Shown piece after piece: positions 29,474 through 38,233 of a stretch of 64,000 nucleotides of DNA (the first letter of the stretch is position 1; the number at the start of each line of letters is the position of its first letter). The position numbers and the translations under genes were made by a program. The stretch is from Bradyrhizobium zhanjiangense (GTDB lineage Bacteria; Pseudomonadota; Alphaproteobacteria; Rhizobiales; Xanthobacteraceae): positions 5,291,001-5,355,000 of the forward strand of contig NZ_CP022221.1 in NCBI RefSeq assembly GCF_004114935.1, written 5' to 3'. The notes under the pieces are model-generated. The model made no database searches. It worked only from the letters and a program-made list of their open reading frames with translations, and had not been told where the DNA came from.

Positions 29474-29836
29474 ATGAAAACTCTTCTTGCGTTGCTACTT
29501 GTTGTTTGGATCACAGAAGCCAAAGCCGCAAGTGTTTACGTTTGTCCAAAGACGGGCTTCGCTTCGACGCCTCTGGAAGCAGCTCGCTCAATCGACGGCA
29601 GCGCGCCTTGGCAAATTTATCTCCCTACGGGCGAGATCAACATGTTTCTCAAAGGCACTACACTCTACTGCAAATACGAGGGGATGTTTATAACCAAAGA
29701 AGTGGGCGAAGGTTGCGTGCTGGAATCGAATGAAGGCGCAATTGTCACCAACCCAAAGTTTCGAGATTCAAAATACTGCAAGTTCGCCGACGAACTTGGC
29801 GATCAGAAAGCACCGTGCCTCGTCACGTGTCGCTGA
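29474..29836 (+). CDS. Secreted cysteine-rich hypothetical protein
   Basis: A 120-residue protein with a signal peptide (KTLLALLLVVWITEAKAA, cleavage near 18). The mature part has six cysteines (YVCPKTGF, LYCKYEG, EGCVLES, KYCKFADE, PCLVTCR) and is probably disulfide-bonded. GGA precedes the ATG at 29474; 23 upstream in-frame residues lack signal character. It is 31 bp after the preceding secreted or anchored protein and may be co-transcribed. No family recognised. Confidence 0.7.
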   Translation: MKTLLALLLVVWITEAKAASVYVCPKTGFASTPLEAARSIDGSAPWQIYLPTGEINMFLKGTTLYCKYEGMFITKEVGEGCVLESNEGAIVTNPKFRDSKYCKFADELGDQKAPCLVTCR

Positions 29837-29914
29837 CAGAATGCACATGATGGTCTGGCAATCATAGATCGCATCGTCGGAACAATAACCGGCTTCCCGT
29901 GCCCCTTGTCCTGT

Positions 29915-30232
29915 CTAACGGCCTTCCGCGTCCAATTGCTGATAGAGGGGAGCGACTATGGCGATAAGAGGCTGTTCAGGGTGTTGACGACACTGGTCGA
30001 GCACCGAACGAACGATTTTCGTTTCACCAAGCGACCAACCCACATTCTTCATGTGCTTCTCGTTGGTAATCGCAAAAACGGTCATCGTTAAGGTCGAAGC
30101 ACGCTTCTCTGTTTCAGGCGTGGAGAGCCAGAACCGACAGCTACTATGAATTGTCTCAGTCACCTGTGCGAACGCGCTGGTACTTTGCCCAGCTACAAGT
30201 AATGTCGCAACGACCCATGGCCTCAGTCGCAT
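29915..30232 (-). CDS. Secreted small hypothetical protein (Rap1a/HdeA-like size and layout)
   Basis: A 105-residue protein with a signal peptide (RLRPWVVATLLVAGQSTSAFA, cleavage after AFA near 22). The helical mature domain has two cysteines (SSCRFWLSTP and LDQCRQHPEQP). Two Cys in a small helical periplasmic protein recall HdeA/Rap1a-type folds, but this is only layout similarity. It is convergent with the preceding secreted gene and in line with the SNase gene. Confidence 0.65.
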   Translation of the reverse strand: MRLRPWVVATLLVAGQSTSAFAQVTETIHSSCRFWLSTPETEKRASTLTMTVFAITNEKHMKNVGWSLGETKIVRSVLDQCRQHPEQPLIAIVAPLYQQLDAEGR

Positions 30233-30309
30233 TCTCTATCATTCCCGAAAACGTGCAAATCGATTGCCCCTAGCGCTGCGCTTATAGTCGAAGGTCCGAA
30301 ACACGCAAT

Positions 30310-30846
30310 CTATTGAAGATGCGGGTTCCCTTCGTCGGAACAGCCTTTCGGTTGACCTCCTTGCTTAATGCAGGCCCGGTACAGCCAGGGCACAACATAA
30401 CTGCCCGCCCACACTCCCCGCCCCGCGCGTTCGGCTTGGCGTTGAACGCTGTCGTATTTGCCCTTGGAGCATCGGGGCCAATCCAACGCTAGCCCGTTAC
30501 GGACGAGCCATTCCGCAAGATCAACGTCGCTCACTGAGCACGCTGCGACTGTCCGCCCGTACCTGTCAGTACTGACAGGCTCACAGCTAACAGCCCTCCC
30601 CGCTATGAACCTGTCCAGCTCATTCGCCGCCTTCGCTCCGCAACGATACAGTAAGCTGTCGTCACCCCGGCAGAGCTGCGAACTTTCGGGCGCATCAATG
30701 CCCCACAGTCGAATTCGCGTGCCGTGAATTTCGAGGGTGTCGCCGTCGATGACGGTGGCTTGGCCTGTGATATCACTCGGAAGCGCCGCGCCGCTGAATG
30801 CTGCAAGCAGCAAGCCAGCAAGAGCAGGACGGACAAACTCAAACAT
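30310..30846 (-). CDS. Staphylococcal-nuclease-like (SNase) secreted nuclease
   Basis: A 178-residue protein with an N-terminal signal peptide (residues 1-22). The SNase domain has the Ca-binding and catalytic set: VIDGDTLEI (D34, D36), IRLWGIDAPE (R46, E54) and STDRYGRTVA (R95/R98). It would hydrolyse DNA or RNA in the periplasm or outside. The ATG overlaps the upstream stop in TGATG (30844-30848), so it is the second gene of an operon with the HNH-like gene. That operon may once have been controlled by the LexA box now at 40490. Confidence 0.92.
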   Translation of the reverse strand: MFEFVRPALAGLLLAAFSGAALPSDITGQATVIDGDTLEIHGTRIRLWGIDAPESSQLCRGDDSLLYRCGAKAANELDRFIAGRAVSCEPVSTDRYGRTVAACSVSDVDLAEWLVRNGLALDWPRCSKGKYDSVQRQAERAGRGVWAGSYVVPWLYRACIKQGGQPKGCSDEGNPHLQ

Positions 30847-31058
30847 CAGTCGTCTTTCTGCGCAGACGTGTCGTCGATGTAGTTACTGAACGCGTCCGAG
30901 CCGAACATCTCGACATCCCGGTGCATCGCTCGAAGCAGGCCCGACTGCAAAAAGCGCTCGGGGTTCGCGCGGATTGTGTCAGCGATCTTTTGTTGCTGAG
31001 TGGGGGATATAGATTCCAGTGCGCGTCTGACGTGCAGCGCTCTATCGTTCAGATAGTC
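30846..31058 (-). pseudogene. C-terminal part of the HNH-like gene behind an in-frame amber codon
   Basis: Directly after the TAG at 31061-31059 the same frame stays open for 70 codons (DYLNDRALHVRRALESIS, then PTQQQKIADTIRANPERF and on to SNYIDDTSAQKDD). It ends at TGA 30848-30846, overlapping the SNase start. Protein-like composition and the lack of any start codon near its beginning show this is the separated tail of the upstream protein. Either TAG is a nonsense mutation or it is read through. Confidence 0.7.
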
Positions 31059-31748
31059 CTATAGCTGCTTCGGCACAGTAATAGTGTGCGGCTGAAACCA
31101 GCCGGCGCCATTAGGAATTTTCGTGCCCCTCCACTGCCCGGGATGGGATTGCACGAAGCCAAAGATAGCGAACGGGCCGAGCTTGGAGTAGCTAAAGCAT
31201 GTCGAGCTATTGGACGCTAAGTCCATATCAATCGCGCGCGTAAGATACCGATTGATGTTTGGCGTGCTCACGGAAAGGGACGTGCTTTCGATCTCACCAA
31301 ACGTTATGATGTGCAATTCGAATTCGCCTGCATGCTTGTAACGTCCCAGAAGAAAGCGCGACCAAGTTTCTAGCGCCCTTTCACCCAAAGCCGCTTGTTC
31401 TTCGGTCAGAAGCTCGAATTTGCCGTCTTCTTGCAAAACAGAAAGAGATCGCCATGCAACGGAAGCGCAAAATTTCGCCATCCACTCACCGTGGCGGACC
31501 CTAACTGATCGGTCGAGGTCATACGGGTGAAATATCTTGGTTGCGAACGGCGTTTCGAAAGAATTGAAAAGCTGCTCACAATCCCAGCAGAGCCATTCTC
31601 TTTTTTCTCCGTCCTGTGCACGCCGATTGGGCAAGCCGGACTTTCGAATGTGTCCAGCTTGCTTCATCCATTTGAAGGCGAACGACGGCAGCACGTGGCT
31701 CTGTTGTAGGTCCCGACTCTCGCCGCAAAGCTTACAATTCCCCTTCAC
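31059..31748 (-). CDS. Zinc-finger HNH-like hypothetical protein, truncated by TAG
   Basis: A 229-residue protein. It begins with CKLCGESRDLQQSHVLPSFAFKWMK and, 40 residues later, REWLCWDCEQLFNSFETPFATKIF. The paired C-x-x-C motifs around S-H-V-L-P resemble HNH-type zinc-ribbon endonuclease proteins. Start GTG 31748 follows GAGGCGAG; extension upstream would run into the IS21 end 15 bp away. The frame continues past its TAG stop (see 30846-31058), so the present protein is probably shortened. The IS21 insertion also separates it from its promoter. Nuclease activity is inferred. Confidence 0.65.
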   Translation of the reverse strand: MKGNCKLCGESRDLQQSHVLPSFAFKWMKQAGHIRKSGLPNRRAQDGEKREWLCWDCEQLFNSFETPFATKIFHPYDLDRSVRVRHGEWMAKFCASVAWRSLSVLQEDGKFELLTEEQAALGERALETWSRFLLGRYKHAGEFELHIITFGEIESTSLSVSTPNINRYLTRAIDMDLASNSSTCFSYSKLGPFAIFGFVQSHPGQWRGTKIPNGAGWFQPHTITVPKQL

Positions 31749-31763
31749 CTGCTCGCCTCTGAG

Positions 31764-31878
31764 TGCTGATTCCGCTCGATGTCGCCCACCATTCCGGAAT
31801 GATCTCGCCCACCGTTCCGATTTGATCTCGCCCGCCATTCCGAGATGATCTCGCCCACCATTCCGGGATGATGTCGCC
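31764..31878. repeat. IS21 left-end multiple repeats
   Basis: Five copies of a motif of the form ATCTCGCCCACCATTCCG follow one another at about 20-base steps. Copies in inverse orientation (CGGAATACCCGGGCGAGATC type) lie at the right end (37838-37880 and 40408-40450). Such arrays are the IstA-binding sites of IS21-type elements. Confidence 0.85.
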
Positions 31879-31945
31879 CGGGGTGACGAGGCCTCTTCTG
31901 GCTCCGATACGGTCCCGCCTTTCGGCTTTGCGAAGGGGGACCTGG

Positions 31946-32310
31946 ATGCCGACGGAGAGGCTTGCGATGCGCCACGTGCGCGATGTGATCAGATTGAAGT
32001 CGGCGGGAATGTCGACCCGTGAGATTGCGCGGCGGGTGGGGACGGCCCCATCGACGGTGCGGTTGACGATCCGCCGGTTCGAGGCGGCGGGGCTGAGCTG
32101 GCCGTTGACCGACGACATCACCGACACGGAGCTGGAGGCCCGGCTGTTCGCCAGCGCGGGAGCCGGGCCCGGCACGCGGCGGGGCCATCGCCGGCAGGCG
32201 GAGCCGGATTGGGCGGCGGTGCACCGCGAACTCCGGCGCAAGCACGTGACGCTGGCGATCCTGTGGGAGGAGTACATCGCGGGCGAACCCGGCGGGTATC
32301 GCTATTCGCG
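31946..32310 (+). pseudogene. istA: istA transposase, 5' fragment
   Basis: The N-terminal part of an IS21 transposase: HTH region MRHVRDVIRLKSAGMSTREIARRVGTAPSTVRLTIRRFEAAGL, then a linker, and ...RRKHVTLAILWEEYIAGEPGGYRYSR, where it is cut. The expected next residues ([18 protein letters not shown]) occur 3.4 kb away at 35718. The gene is therefore interrupted by the RIT element and cannot give a full transposase. Confidence 0.93.
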
Positions 32311-32438
32311 TTATGTTGCGGCCAGATTTATGTTGTGCAAGGAGCGATAATTGCGGGGAGCCTGAGCTCTGCGGGCATTGTTCACGCAACATAATTCGAC
32401 GTCTGGGTAGCGAACCTTTTGTCCAATGGAGGCTCGCT

Positions 32439-33661
32439 ATGGATCAGACGATATATTCCATTCCCTTGACCGTACCCCACCGTGATGACGCGCCATTCAC
32501 CGACGAGCGGTACCGGTACCTTCGCCACTGTGCAGAAGCCGGTGCGACCGCAGCTTCTCTCAAGATCAAGCGCAACGAGCTGTTGCGGATTGCCGCACGT
32601 CTCGGTCCAGATGCTTCGCAGGGCATCGATATCGAGGCACTCCAACGGATCGCGACCGAGCGTCTGCGCCTGACGGGGGCTGCCACCGCAGCACGAAGAG
32701 TGGTCGACATCGGACGGCCTTGGCTTCGATTTCTCGGTTGGTGGCGTGAACCAACCGTCGTGTTTCAGTACCAGAGCCAACTCGACCAGTATGTGACATG
32801 GATGCGCAATGAGCGCGGATTCTCGCCATCGACGGTGGAGCAATGGAGCCGGATAATCGGCAGGTTCCTGCGCTGGTGCGACAAAACCAACCGGCAACTC
32901 AGGGACCTTCAGCCTGAAGACGTTGACGCCTATTTTGTCGCCCAGGCGACGGGACGATGGTCCCGCGTTTCGGTGGCCAACACAGCCTCTGCCTTGCGGG
33001 GATTTCTGCGCTACGCGGCAAAGCGGGGAATGTGTACGGACCGCTTAGCGGCCTCGATTTGCCGGCCTCGGCTTTATCGTCAGGAGTCGCTGCCGTATGC
33101 CCCAGATTGGTTCGACGTGCAGCGCATGTTGGCCGACGCCGAGACTGACAACCCCGGGACATCCGCGATCGTGCGATCCTGCTGTTGCTCGCGGTCTACG
33201 GGATGCGCAGCGGCGAAGCGGCGGCATTGCGCCTTGATCAGATTGACTGGGCCGGTAGGACGCTACGGCTTTTCCGCCTGAAGCGCCGGCAGCCGCAGAT
33301 CTATCCCCTGGTTCCCTCTGCGGCTGAGGCGCTCGCCCGCTACATCGACACGGTGCGGCCGCTATCATCGTGCCCGGAAGTGTTCCTCTGCATGCACGCG
33401 CCCCGTCGACCGTTGAAGGCAGGGAGCATTTATGATGTCGCCAACCGCAGATTTGTTGCACTTGGAATCGACGCTGCCCACCGCGGTGGCCATGCGTTGC
33501 GCCACGCCTGCGCCTCCCGGCTTCTCGCCGAAGGTCTGTCGATAAAGGAGATCGGGGACCATTTGGGACATCGCAGCGCGGCGTCAACCAGCATCTACGC
33601 CAAGGTGAACATGCAGGCGCTTCGCGAGGTCGGAGCGTTCGACCTGGGAGGCCTCCAATGA
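32439..33661 (+). pseudogene. ritA: RIT recombinase A, frameshifted
   Basis: First gene of the trio, start ATG 32439 with GGAGG six bases before. Frame 1 gives the N-terminal SAM-like domain (QYVTWMRNERGFSPSTVEQWSRIIGRFLRWCD) to DNPG. The next frame continues DIRDRAILLLLAVYGMRSGEAAALRLDQIDW and has the full catalytic domain (GMRSGEA arginine, HALRHACASRLL, LGHRSAASTSIYAKV). One G is missing in the GGG run at 33156-33158; adding it gives 407 residues. As it stands RitA is not made whole. Its stop overlaps ritB (ATGA). Confidence 0.9.
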
Positions 33662-34602
33662 GGCTGACCCATGTTGTCGACGCCTATCTGGCCAAGCAGC
33701 GCTCACTGGGGGCGCGTTTCGAGTCGGCTGAGGTTCTGCTCCGTAGGTTCTGCCGAGCGATGGGCAATCGAGATATCGGCGAAGTCACCCCAGAGGCGGT
33801 AGCCGAGTTCCTCCAAGGCAAAGGATCGCTCAGTGCCACCTGGATGCTGCGATATAGGGTTTTGAGCGGCCTTTATCGATTCGCCATCAGTCGCGGGTAC
33901 GCAGCATCCTCCCCACTGCCGACATCGTTTCCAAAGCTGCTGCCGCAACAAACGCCCTATGTTTATTCCACGGAAGAACTGCGCCGCCTGTTGGACGCGA
34001 CCTCGATCCTGGAGGTTGGGCATCGCCCTCATGTGCCAGCTATGTACCGTACGCTCCTCTTATTGCTGTACGGAAGCGGCATGCGCATTGGCGAGGCGCT
34101 TCGTTTGGTCCTGCAAGACGTGGATCTGACTGATCAGGTCATCACCGTCCGTGACACGAAGTTCTTCAAAACGCGCCTCGTGCCTATCGGACCAAAGCTC
34201 AACCAGGAATTGGTCGAGTACGTCGAGCGCCGTCGCCGGCTCCCTCTGCCGCGCGGGCAAGAATCTCCATTATTCACTACGCGCGGCAGTCGACCGTGGC
34301 ACTATGTGCGGGTCATCTCCTGGTTTCAGCATGTCCGCCGGGCCGCCGGAATCAGTTGCCCTGTCGGCGAGCCTCGACCTCCACGGCTGCACGATATTCG
34401 CCACACAGCCGCGGTGCACCGGGTAATTGCATGGTATCGCTCCGGCCAGGAGGTGCAGCGACTGCTTCCGCAACTCGCCACCTACCTTGGCCACATCGAT
34501 ATCCGTTCAACCCAGCGCTATTTGCAGATGACGCCAGATCTCCTCCAGGCGGCCAGCGAGCGCTTTGCCCTGTACGCGATGGAGGCCGACCATGAAGGAT
34601 AA
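33658..34602 (+). CDS. ritB: RIT recombinase B (tyrosine recombinase)
   Basis: A 314-residue tyrosine recombinase. The N-terminal core-binding domain reads HVVDAYLAKQRSLGARFESAEVLLRRFCRAMGN. The catalytic domain has the arginine in GSGMRIGEALRL, HDIRHTAAVHRVIAWY, ATYLGHIDIRSTQRYLQM with the nucleophile Tyr. It overlaps ritA by ATGA and ritC by 11 bp, so the three are translated together. In RIT elements all three recombinases are thought to act jointly. This one is intact. Confidence 0.93.
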   Translation: MRLTHVVDAYLAKQRSLGARFESAEVLLRRFCRAMGNRDIGEVTPEAVAEFLQGKGSLSATWMLRYRVLSGLYRFAISRGYAASSPLPTSFPKLLPQQTPYVYSTEELRRLLDATSILEVGHRPHVPAMYRTLLLLLYGSGMRIGEALRLVLQDVDLTDQVITVRDTKFFKTRLVPIGPKLNQELVEYVERRRRLPLPRGQESPLFTTRGSRPWHYVRVISWFQHVRRAAGISCPVGEPRPPRLHDIRHTAAVHRVIAWYRSGQEVQRLLPQLATYLGHIDIRSTQRYLQMTPDLLQAASERFALYAMEADHEG

Positions 34603-35587
34603 GAGCCTGCTTGGTCCGTGGATCCGGCGGTTCTTGCTGGAACATCTGGTCGCCGAGCGCAATCTTTCCCGCAACACCCAAGCCAGCTACCGCGACACGC
34701 TGACATTGTTGCTGCCGTTCGCCAGCAAGCAGGGAGGCTGCGCCATCGATCGCATGACCGTGGAAGAGCTGACGCCGGAAGTCGTCCGCAAGTTCCTGGA
34801 CCACCTGGAGCGCGATCGCCGGTGCAGCGAGGTTACCCGCAACCAACGGCTGGCGACCATCCATTCACTGGCGCGCTTTATCGGGACGCGTTCGCCGATC
34901 CACCTGGCCTGGTGTTCCGAGATACGGGCAGTGCCGTTCAAGAAGACGGCCAAGACCGCGATCGGATACCTCGAAAAGGCCGAGATGGACGCGTTGCTAA
35001 ATCAACCTGACAGACGCACGAGTCTTGGGGTGCGGGACCATGTTCTGCTGCTTTTCCTATACAACAGCGGTGCTCGCGCCGATGAGGCAGCAAAATTGAC
35101 GGTCGGCAATCTCCAACTGGGTGCGTCTCCGTCAGTGCGACTTCACGGTAAGGGCAACAAGGTTAGAATCTGTCCATTGTGGTCAACGACCGCAACCTCG
35201 TTGACTCGTCTTGTGGCCGACCGGAACAAAAGTGAAGCGGTCTTTCTCGGGCGGACGAACCAGCCTTTGACGCGCTTCGGAATACACCGTCTCGTGACGC
35301 AATATGCCGCCATGGCGGGCGAAACGGTGCCGACGTTGGCGACGAAGCGCGTAAGCCCACATACGGTTCGGCACACAACGGCGGTGCACCTGCTGCGCGC
35401 CGGCGTCGACATCAACACGATCCGTGCTTGGCTGGGCCACGTGTCATTAGACACCACGCACATCTATGCTGAAGTCGACCTGGAAATGAAAGCAGAGGCG
35501 TTAGCCAGGGTCGACATCAGCAGTCTGAGGCCGCCGCCTCGGCAACCCTCTCTCCCGTCGTTGATGGCATTCCTGAAGGCCCTGTAG
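34592..35587 (+). CDS. ritC: RIT recombinase C (tyrosine recombinase)
   Basis: A 331-residue tyrosine recombinase with LLEHLVAERNLSRNTQASYRDTLTLLLPF at the N-terminus. The catalytic set is YNSGARADEAAKLTV (Arg), VSPHTVRHTTAVHLLRAG (H-x-x-R) and AWLGHVSLDTTHIYAEVD (His, Tyr). The ATG 34592 gives an 11-bp overlap with ritB. The tail is Pro-rich. It is intact. Its end lies 75 bp from the right inverted repeat. Confidence 0.93.
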   Translation: MKDKSLLGPWIRRFLLEHLVAERNLSRNTQASYRDTLTLLLPFASKQGGCAIDRMTVEELTPEVVRKFLDHLERDRRCSEVTRNQRLATIHSLARFIGTRSPIHLAWCSEIRAVPFKKTAKTAIGYLEKAEMDALLNQPDRRTSLGVRDHVLLLFLYNSGARADEAAKLTVGNLQLGASPSVRLHGKGNKVRICPLWSTTATSLTRLVADRNKSEAVFLGRTNQPLTRFGIHRLVTQYAAMAGETVPTLATKRVSPHTVRHTTAVHLLRAGVDINTIRAWLGHVSLDTTHIYAEVDLEMKAEALARVDISSLRPPPRQPSLPSLMAFLKAL

Positions 35588-35687
35588 GTCGAAAGGTCAC
35601 ACTCTTATGTTGCGGAGCGAGCCGAGGAAATTGGCGCAATCCTTGGCTCGCTCCAGCAGCGACAACATAAATCTGGCGGCAACATAA

Positions 35688-35719
35688 CGCGAAATATGTT
35701 CACGATCACATATTTCGCG
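35688..35719. repeat. 32-base palindrome at the right RIT junction
   Basis: CGCGAAATATGT (35688-35699) and ACATATTTCGCG (35708-35719) are perfect inverted arms with the 8-base loop TCACGATC. It begins inside the last bases of the right terminal repeat and ends at the istA CGCG. The left junction lacks it, so it belongs to the element's right end and not to the target. Confidence 0.85.
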
Positions 35720-36914
35720 CTTCTGCGAGCTTTACCGCGCCTGGGAAGGCCGCCTGTCGGTGACGATGCGCCAGTCGCATGCGGCCGGCGACAAGCTGTT
35801 CGTCGACTATGCCGGCGACGGCGTGCCGGTGGTGATCGACCGGTTCACCGGCGAGCGGCGCGCCGCGCAGATCTTCGTCGCGGTGCTCGGCGCATCGAGC
35901 TTCACCTACGCGCAGGCGACCTGGACGCAGGGGCTCGCCGACTGGATCAGCGGCCACGTCGGCGCCTTCGAGGCGATCGGCGGCGTGCCGGCGCTCTTGG
36001 TGCCGGACAACACCAAAGTCGCGGTGATCAAGGCCTGCCTCTACGATCCTAGGATCAATCGCAGCTACGCCGACATGGCGGCACATTACGGCACCGCCAT
36101 TCTGCCGGCCAGGCCGCGACGGCCGCGGGACAAGGCCAAAGTCGAGCAGGCGGTCCTGATGGTCGAACGCTGGCTGCTCGGGCGGCTGCGCCACCGCACC
36201 TTCCACAGCCTCGCCGACGTCAACGCGGCGATCGCCGAGTTGATGATCCGGCTCAACGAGGAGCGACCGATCCGGCGGCTCGGTGTCACCCGCCGCAAGC
36301 TATTGGAGGAGATCGACCGGCCGGCGCTCAAGGCCTTGCCGGAGAGCCCTTACGTGTTCGCCGAGTGGCGGATCTGCCGGGTCAGCATCGACTATCACGT
36401 CGAGGTCGAGGCGCATTACTACAGCGTCCCGCATCGCTTCGCCCGCGCCGAGGTCGAGGTCCGCTTCACCGCCCGCACCGTGGAGATATTCCACAAGGGT
36501 GAGCGGATCGCCGCGCATCAGCGCATGAGCGGCAACCACAAGCACACGACCGTGCCGGAGCACATGGCGTCCAGTCATCGGCGCCACGCCGGCTGGACCA
36601 TCGAGCGCATCCGCAAGGACGCCGCCTCGATCGGACCGGCCACCGCGGCGCTGTGCGACCTGATCCTCGATGAACGCACGCACCCCGAGCAGGGCTTTCG
36701 CGCCTGTCTCGGCATCATCCGGCTCGCCCGATCCTACGGGCACGAGCGGCTCGATGCCGCCGCCATGCGGGCGATCGACATCGGCGCGCGCACCTACGGC
36801 TCGGTCAAATCGATCCTCGCCAACAATCTCGATCGGCGGCCTTCACCCAAGCGTCCCGCGGACGACGCGCCGATCCTCCATCCCAACATCCGCGGGCCGC
36901 GCTACTACAACTAG
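35716..36914 (+). pseudogene. istA: istA transposase, 3' fragment
   Basis: Continues the IS21 transposase cut at 32310: [39 protein letters not shown] (rve/DDE core start), [51 protein letters not shown] with catalytic Asp and Glu, then the Mu-type C-terminal domain to YYN. It is open to TAG 36914. Alone it lacks the DNA-binding N-terminus. A start at 35760 could give a 384-residue fragment, but no ribosome site supports it. Confidence 0.93.
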
Positions 36915-36925
36915 GAGATCATGCC

Positions 36926-37669
36926 TTGCTCACGCATCCGACCCTCGATCAACTCCATCAACTCGGCCTTCACGGCATGGCCAAGGCCTTCGCCGACATC
37001 GAAGCCGGCGGCGAGGCTGCCAGCCTCGGCCACGCCGAATGGCTCGCGCTCCTGCTCGAACGCGAAGCCTCACTGCGACGCGACAAGCGGCTCTCGAAGC
37101 GGCTGCAATACGCCAAGCTGCGCCAGCAGGCCTGCGTCGAGGACATCGACTATCGCACCCCGCGTGGCCTCGACCGCAGCCTGCTGACGATGCTGGTCGA
37201 ATGCCAATGGATCGATGACCACGCCAACCTTTTGATCTGCGGGCCATCCGGCGTCGGCAAGAGCTGGCTCGCCTCCGCGCTCGGCAACAAGGCCTGCCGC
37301 GACAACCGTTCCGTGCTCTATCAGCGCGTCCCGCGGCTGTTCACCGATCTCGCTCTGGCGCGCGGAGACGGCCGCCACCCCCGTCTGTTGCGTGCCCTCG
37401 GCCGCGTCGATCTTCTCATCCTCGACGACTGGGGCCTCGAGCCGCTCGATGCCACGGCCCGTCACGACCTCCTGGAGATCCTCGAGGACCGCTATGGCCG
37501 CCGCTCCACCATCGTCACCAGCCAACTCCCCGTTGATCAATGGCACGCGCTGATCGGCGACCCCACCTACGCCGACGCCGTTCTCGATCGCCTGGTCCAT
37601 AACGCCCACCGGATCGACCTCAACGGCGAGAGCATGCGGCGAACCCGCAAACCCGGCCGGAAGGCCTGA
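36926..37669 (+). CDS. istB: IS21 helper ATPase IstB (TTG start)
   Basis: A 247-residue AAA+ protein with LHQLGLHGMAKAFADIEAGGEAASLGHAEWLALLLERE at the N-terminus, Walker A CGPSGVGKS near 105, Walker B LLILDDWGLEPLD near 155 and SQLPVDQWHALIGDPTYADAVLDRLVHNAHRIDL (sensor region). It recruits target DNA for IstA. AGGAG at 36913-36917 favours TTG 36926; the nearby ATG 36921 is out of frame. It follows istA by 11 bp as usual. Confidence 0.94.
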   Translation: MLTHPTLDQLHQLGLHGMAKAFADIEAGGEAASLGHAEWLALLLEREASLRRDKRLSKRLQYAKLRQQACVEDIDYRTPRGLDRSLLTMLVECQWIDDHANLLICGPSGVGKSWLASALGNKACRDNRSVLYQRVPRLFTDLALARGDGRHPRLLRALGRVDLLILDDWGLEPLDATARHDLLEILEDRYGRRSTIVTSQLPVDQWHALIGDPTYADAVLDRLVHNAHRIDLNGESMRRTRKPGRKA

Positions 37670-37888
37670 GCCCGTGGCGCTGTGGACATGCCGCTGCACT
37701 TGGACAACGCGAAGGGCGTTGCCCACATGCCCACAGCAGGAGCAGCAGAAAACAACCCCTTCGAGCCGCGATTCAAGATTGACCACGCGGCTCCGCCGAT
37801 GCCAGAAACCAGACTGCCAGAACGCCTCCCGCCCCGGGCGACATCAAATCGGAAAGGTGGGCGAGATCATCTCGGAATACTGGAGGGT

Positions 37889-37944
37889 TCAAATAGGTCC
37901 CGCGTCACAGATCTCGCCGCAAGTCCAGCGCGGGACCTATTTGA
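37889..37944. repeat. 16-bp perfect inverted repeat at the IS91 left end
   Basis: TCAAATAGGTCCCGCG (37889-37904) is exactly inverted as CGCGGGACCTATTTGA (37929-37944) with a 24-base loop. It lies at the end downstream of the transposase, where IS91 elements keep their origin hairpin (oriIS). The assignment to oriIS is by position. Confidence 0.75.
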
Positions 37945-38233
37945 AGCTGGATTGAACGAAGCCGCGTCTTGTGAGCGCGGACCTATGGGGGTTCGATCTA
38001 GGCGCCGGTAGGCGCGATTGACCCGATGTCGGGCCCGCGAGCGAGTGTGGCCGCAGATTGTCGCTGATGTTGGCAGCAAAGGATGCCGCCGTCGATAGCG
38101 TCGAACGGCGCGTCAAGCCCAGGCGGCTGACTATCGCCCGTTCGGCGGGCGTTGTGAGCGTGCTTGATCGTTCCGACGGAGAACGTCGGCAGGGCAGCGC
38201 GTGCAGTGGGAGCGGACAAGTCGAGGTCGTCGG

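Larger units (their letters stand above)
32307..35719 (+). mobile_element. RIT element (recombinase in trio) inserted in istA
   Basis: Three overlapping tyrosine recombinase genes in one direction lie between 30-bp inverted repeats: CGCGTTATGTTGCGGCCAGA... (32307-32336) and its inverse (35662-35691), with one mismatch. The word TTATGTTG occurs twice in each end and once more internally near each end (32384-32392 inverted, 35606-35614). A 32-base palindrome follows the right repeat (35688-35719). Fusing istA across the element at the shared CGCG restores [11 protein letters not shown]. Confidence 0.92.

Noticed and set aside
31059..31838. Longer start (ATG 31838) for the HNH-like gene
   Set aside because: The extra residues are encoded by the IS21 end repeats and not by the gene; GTG 31748 has its own ribosome site.
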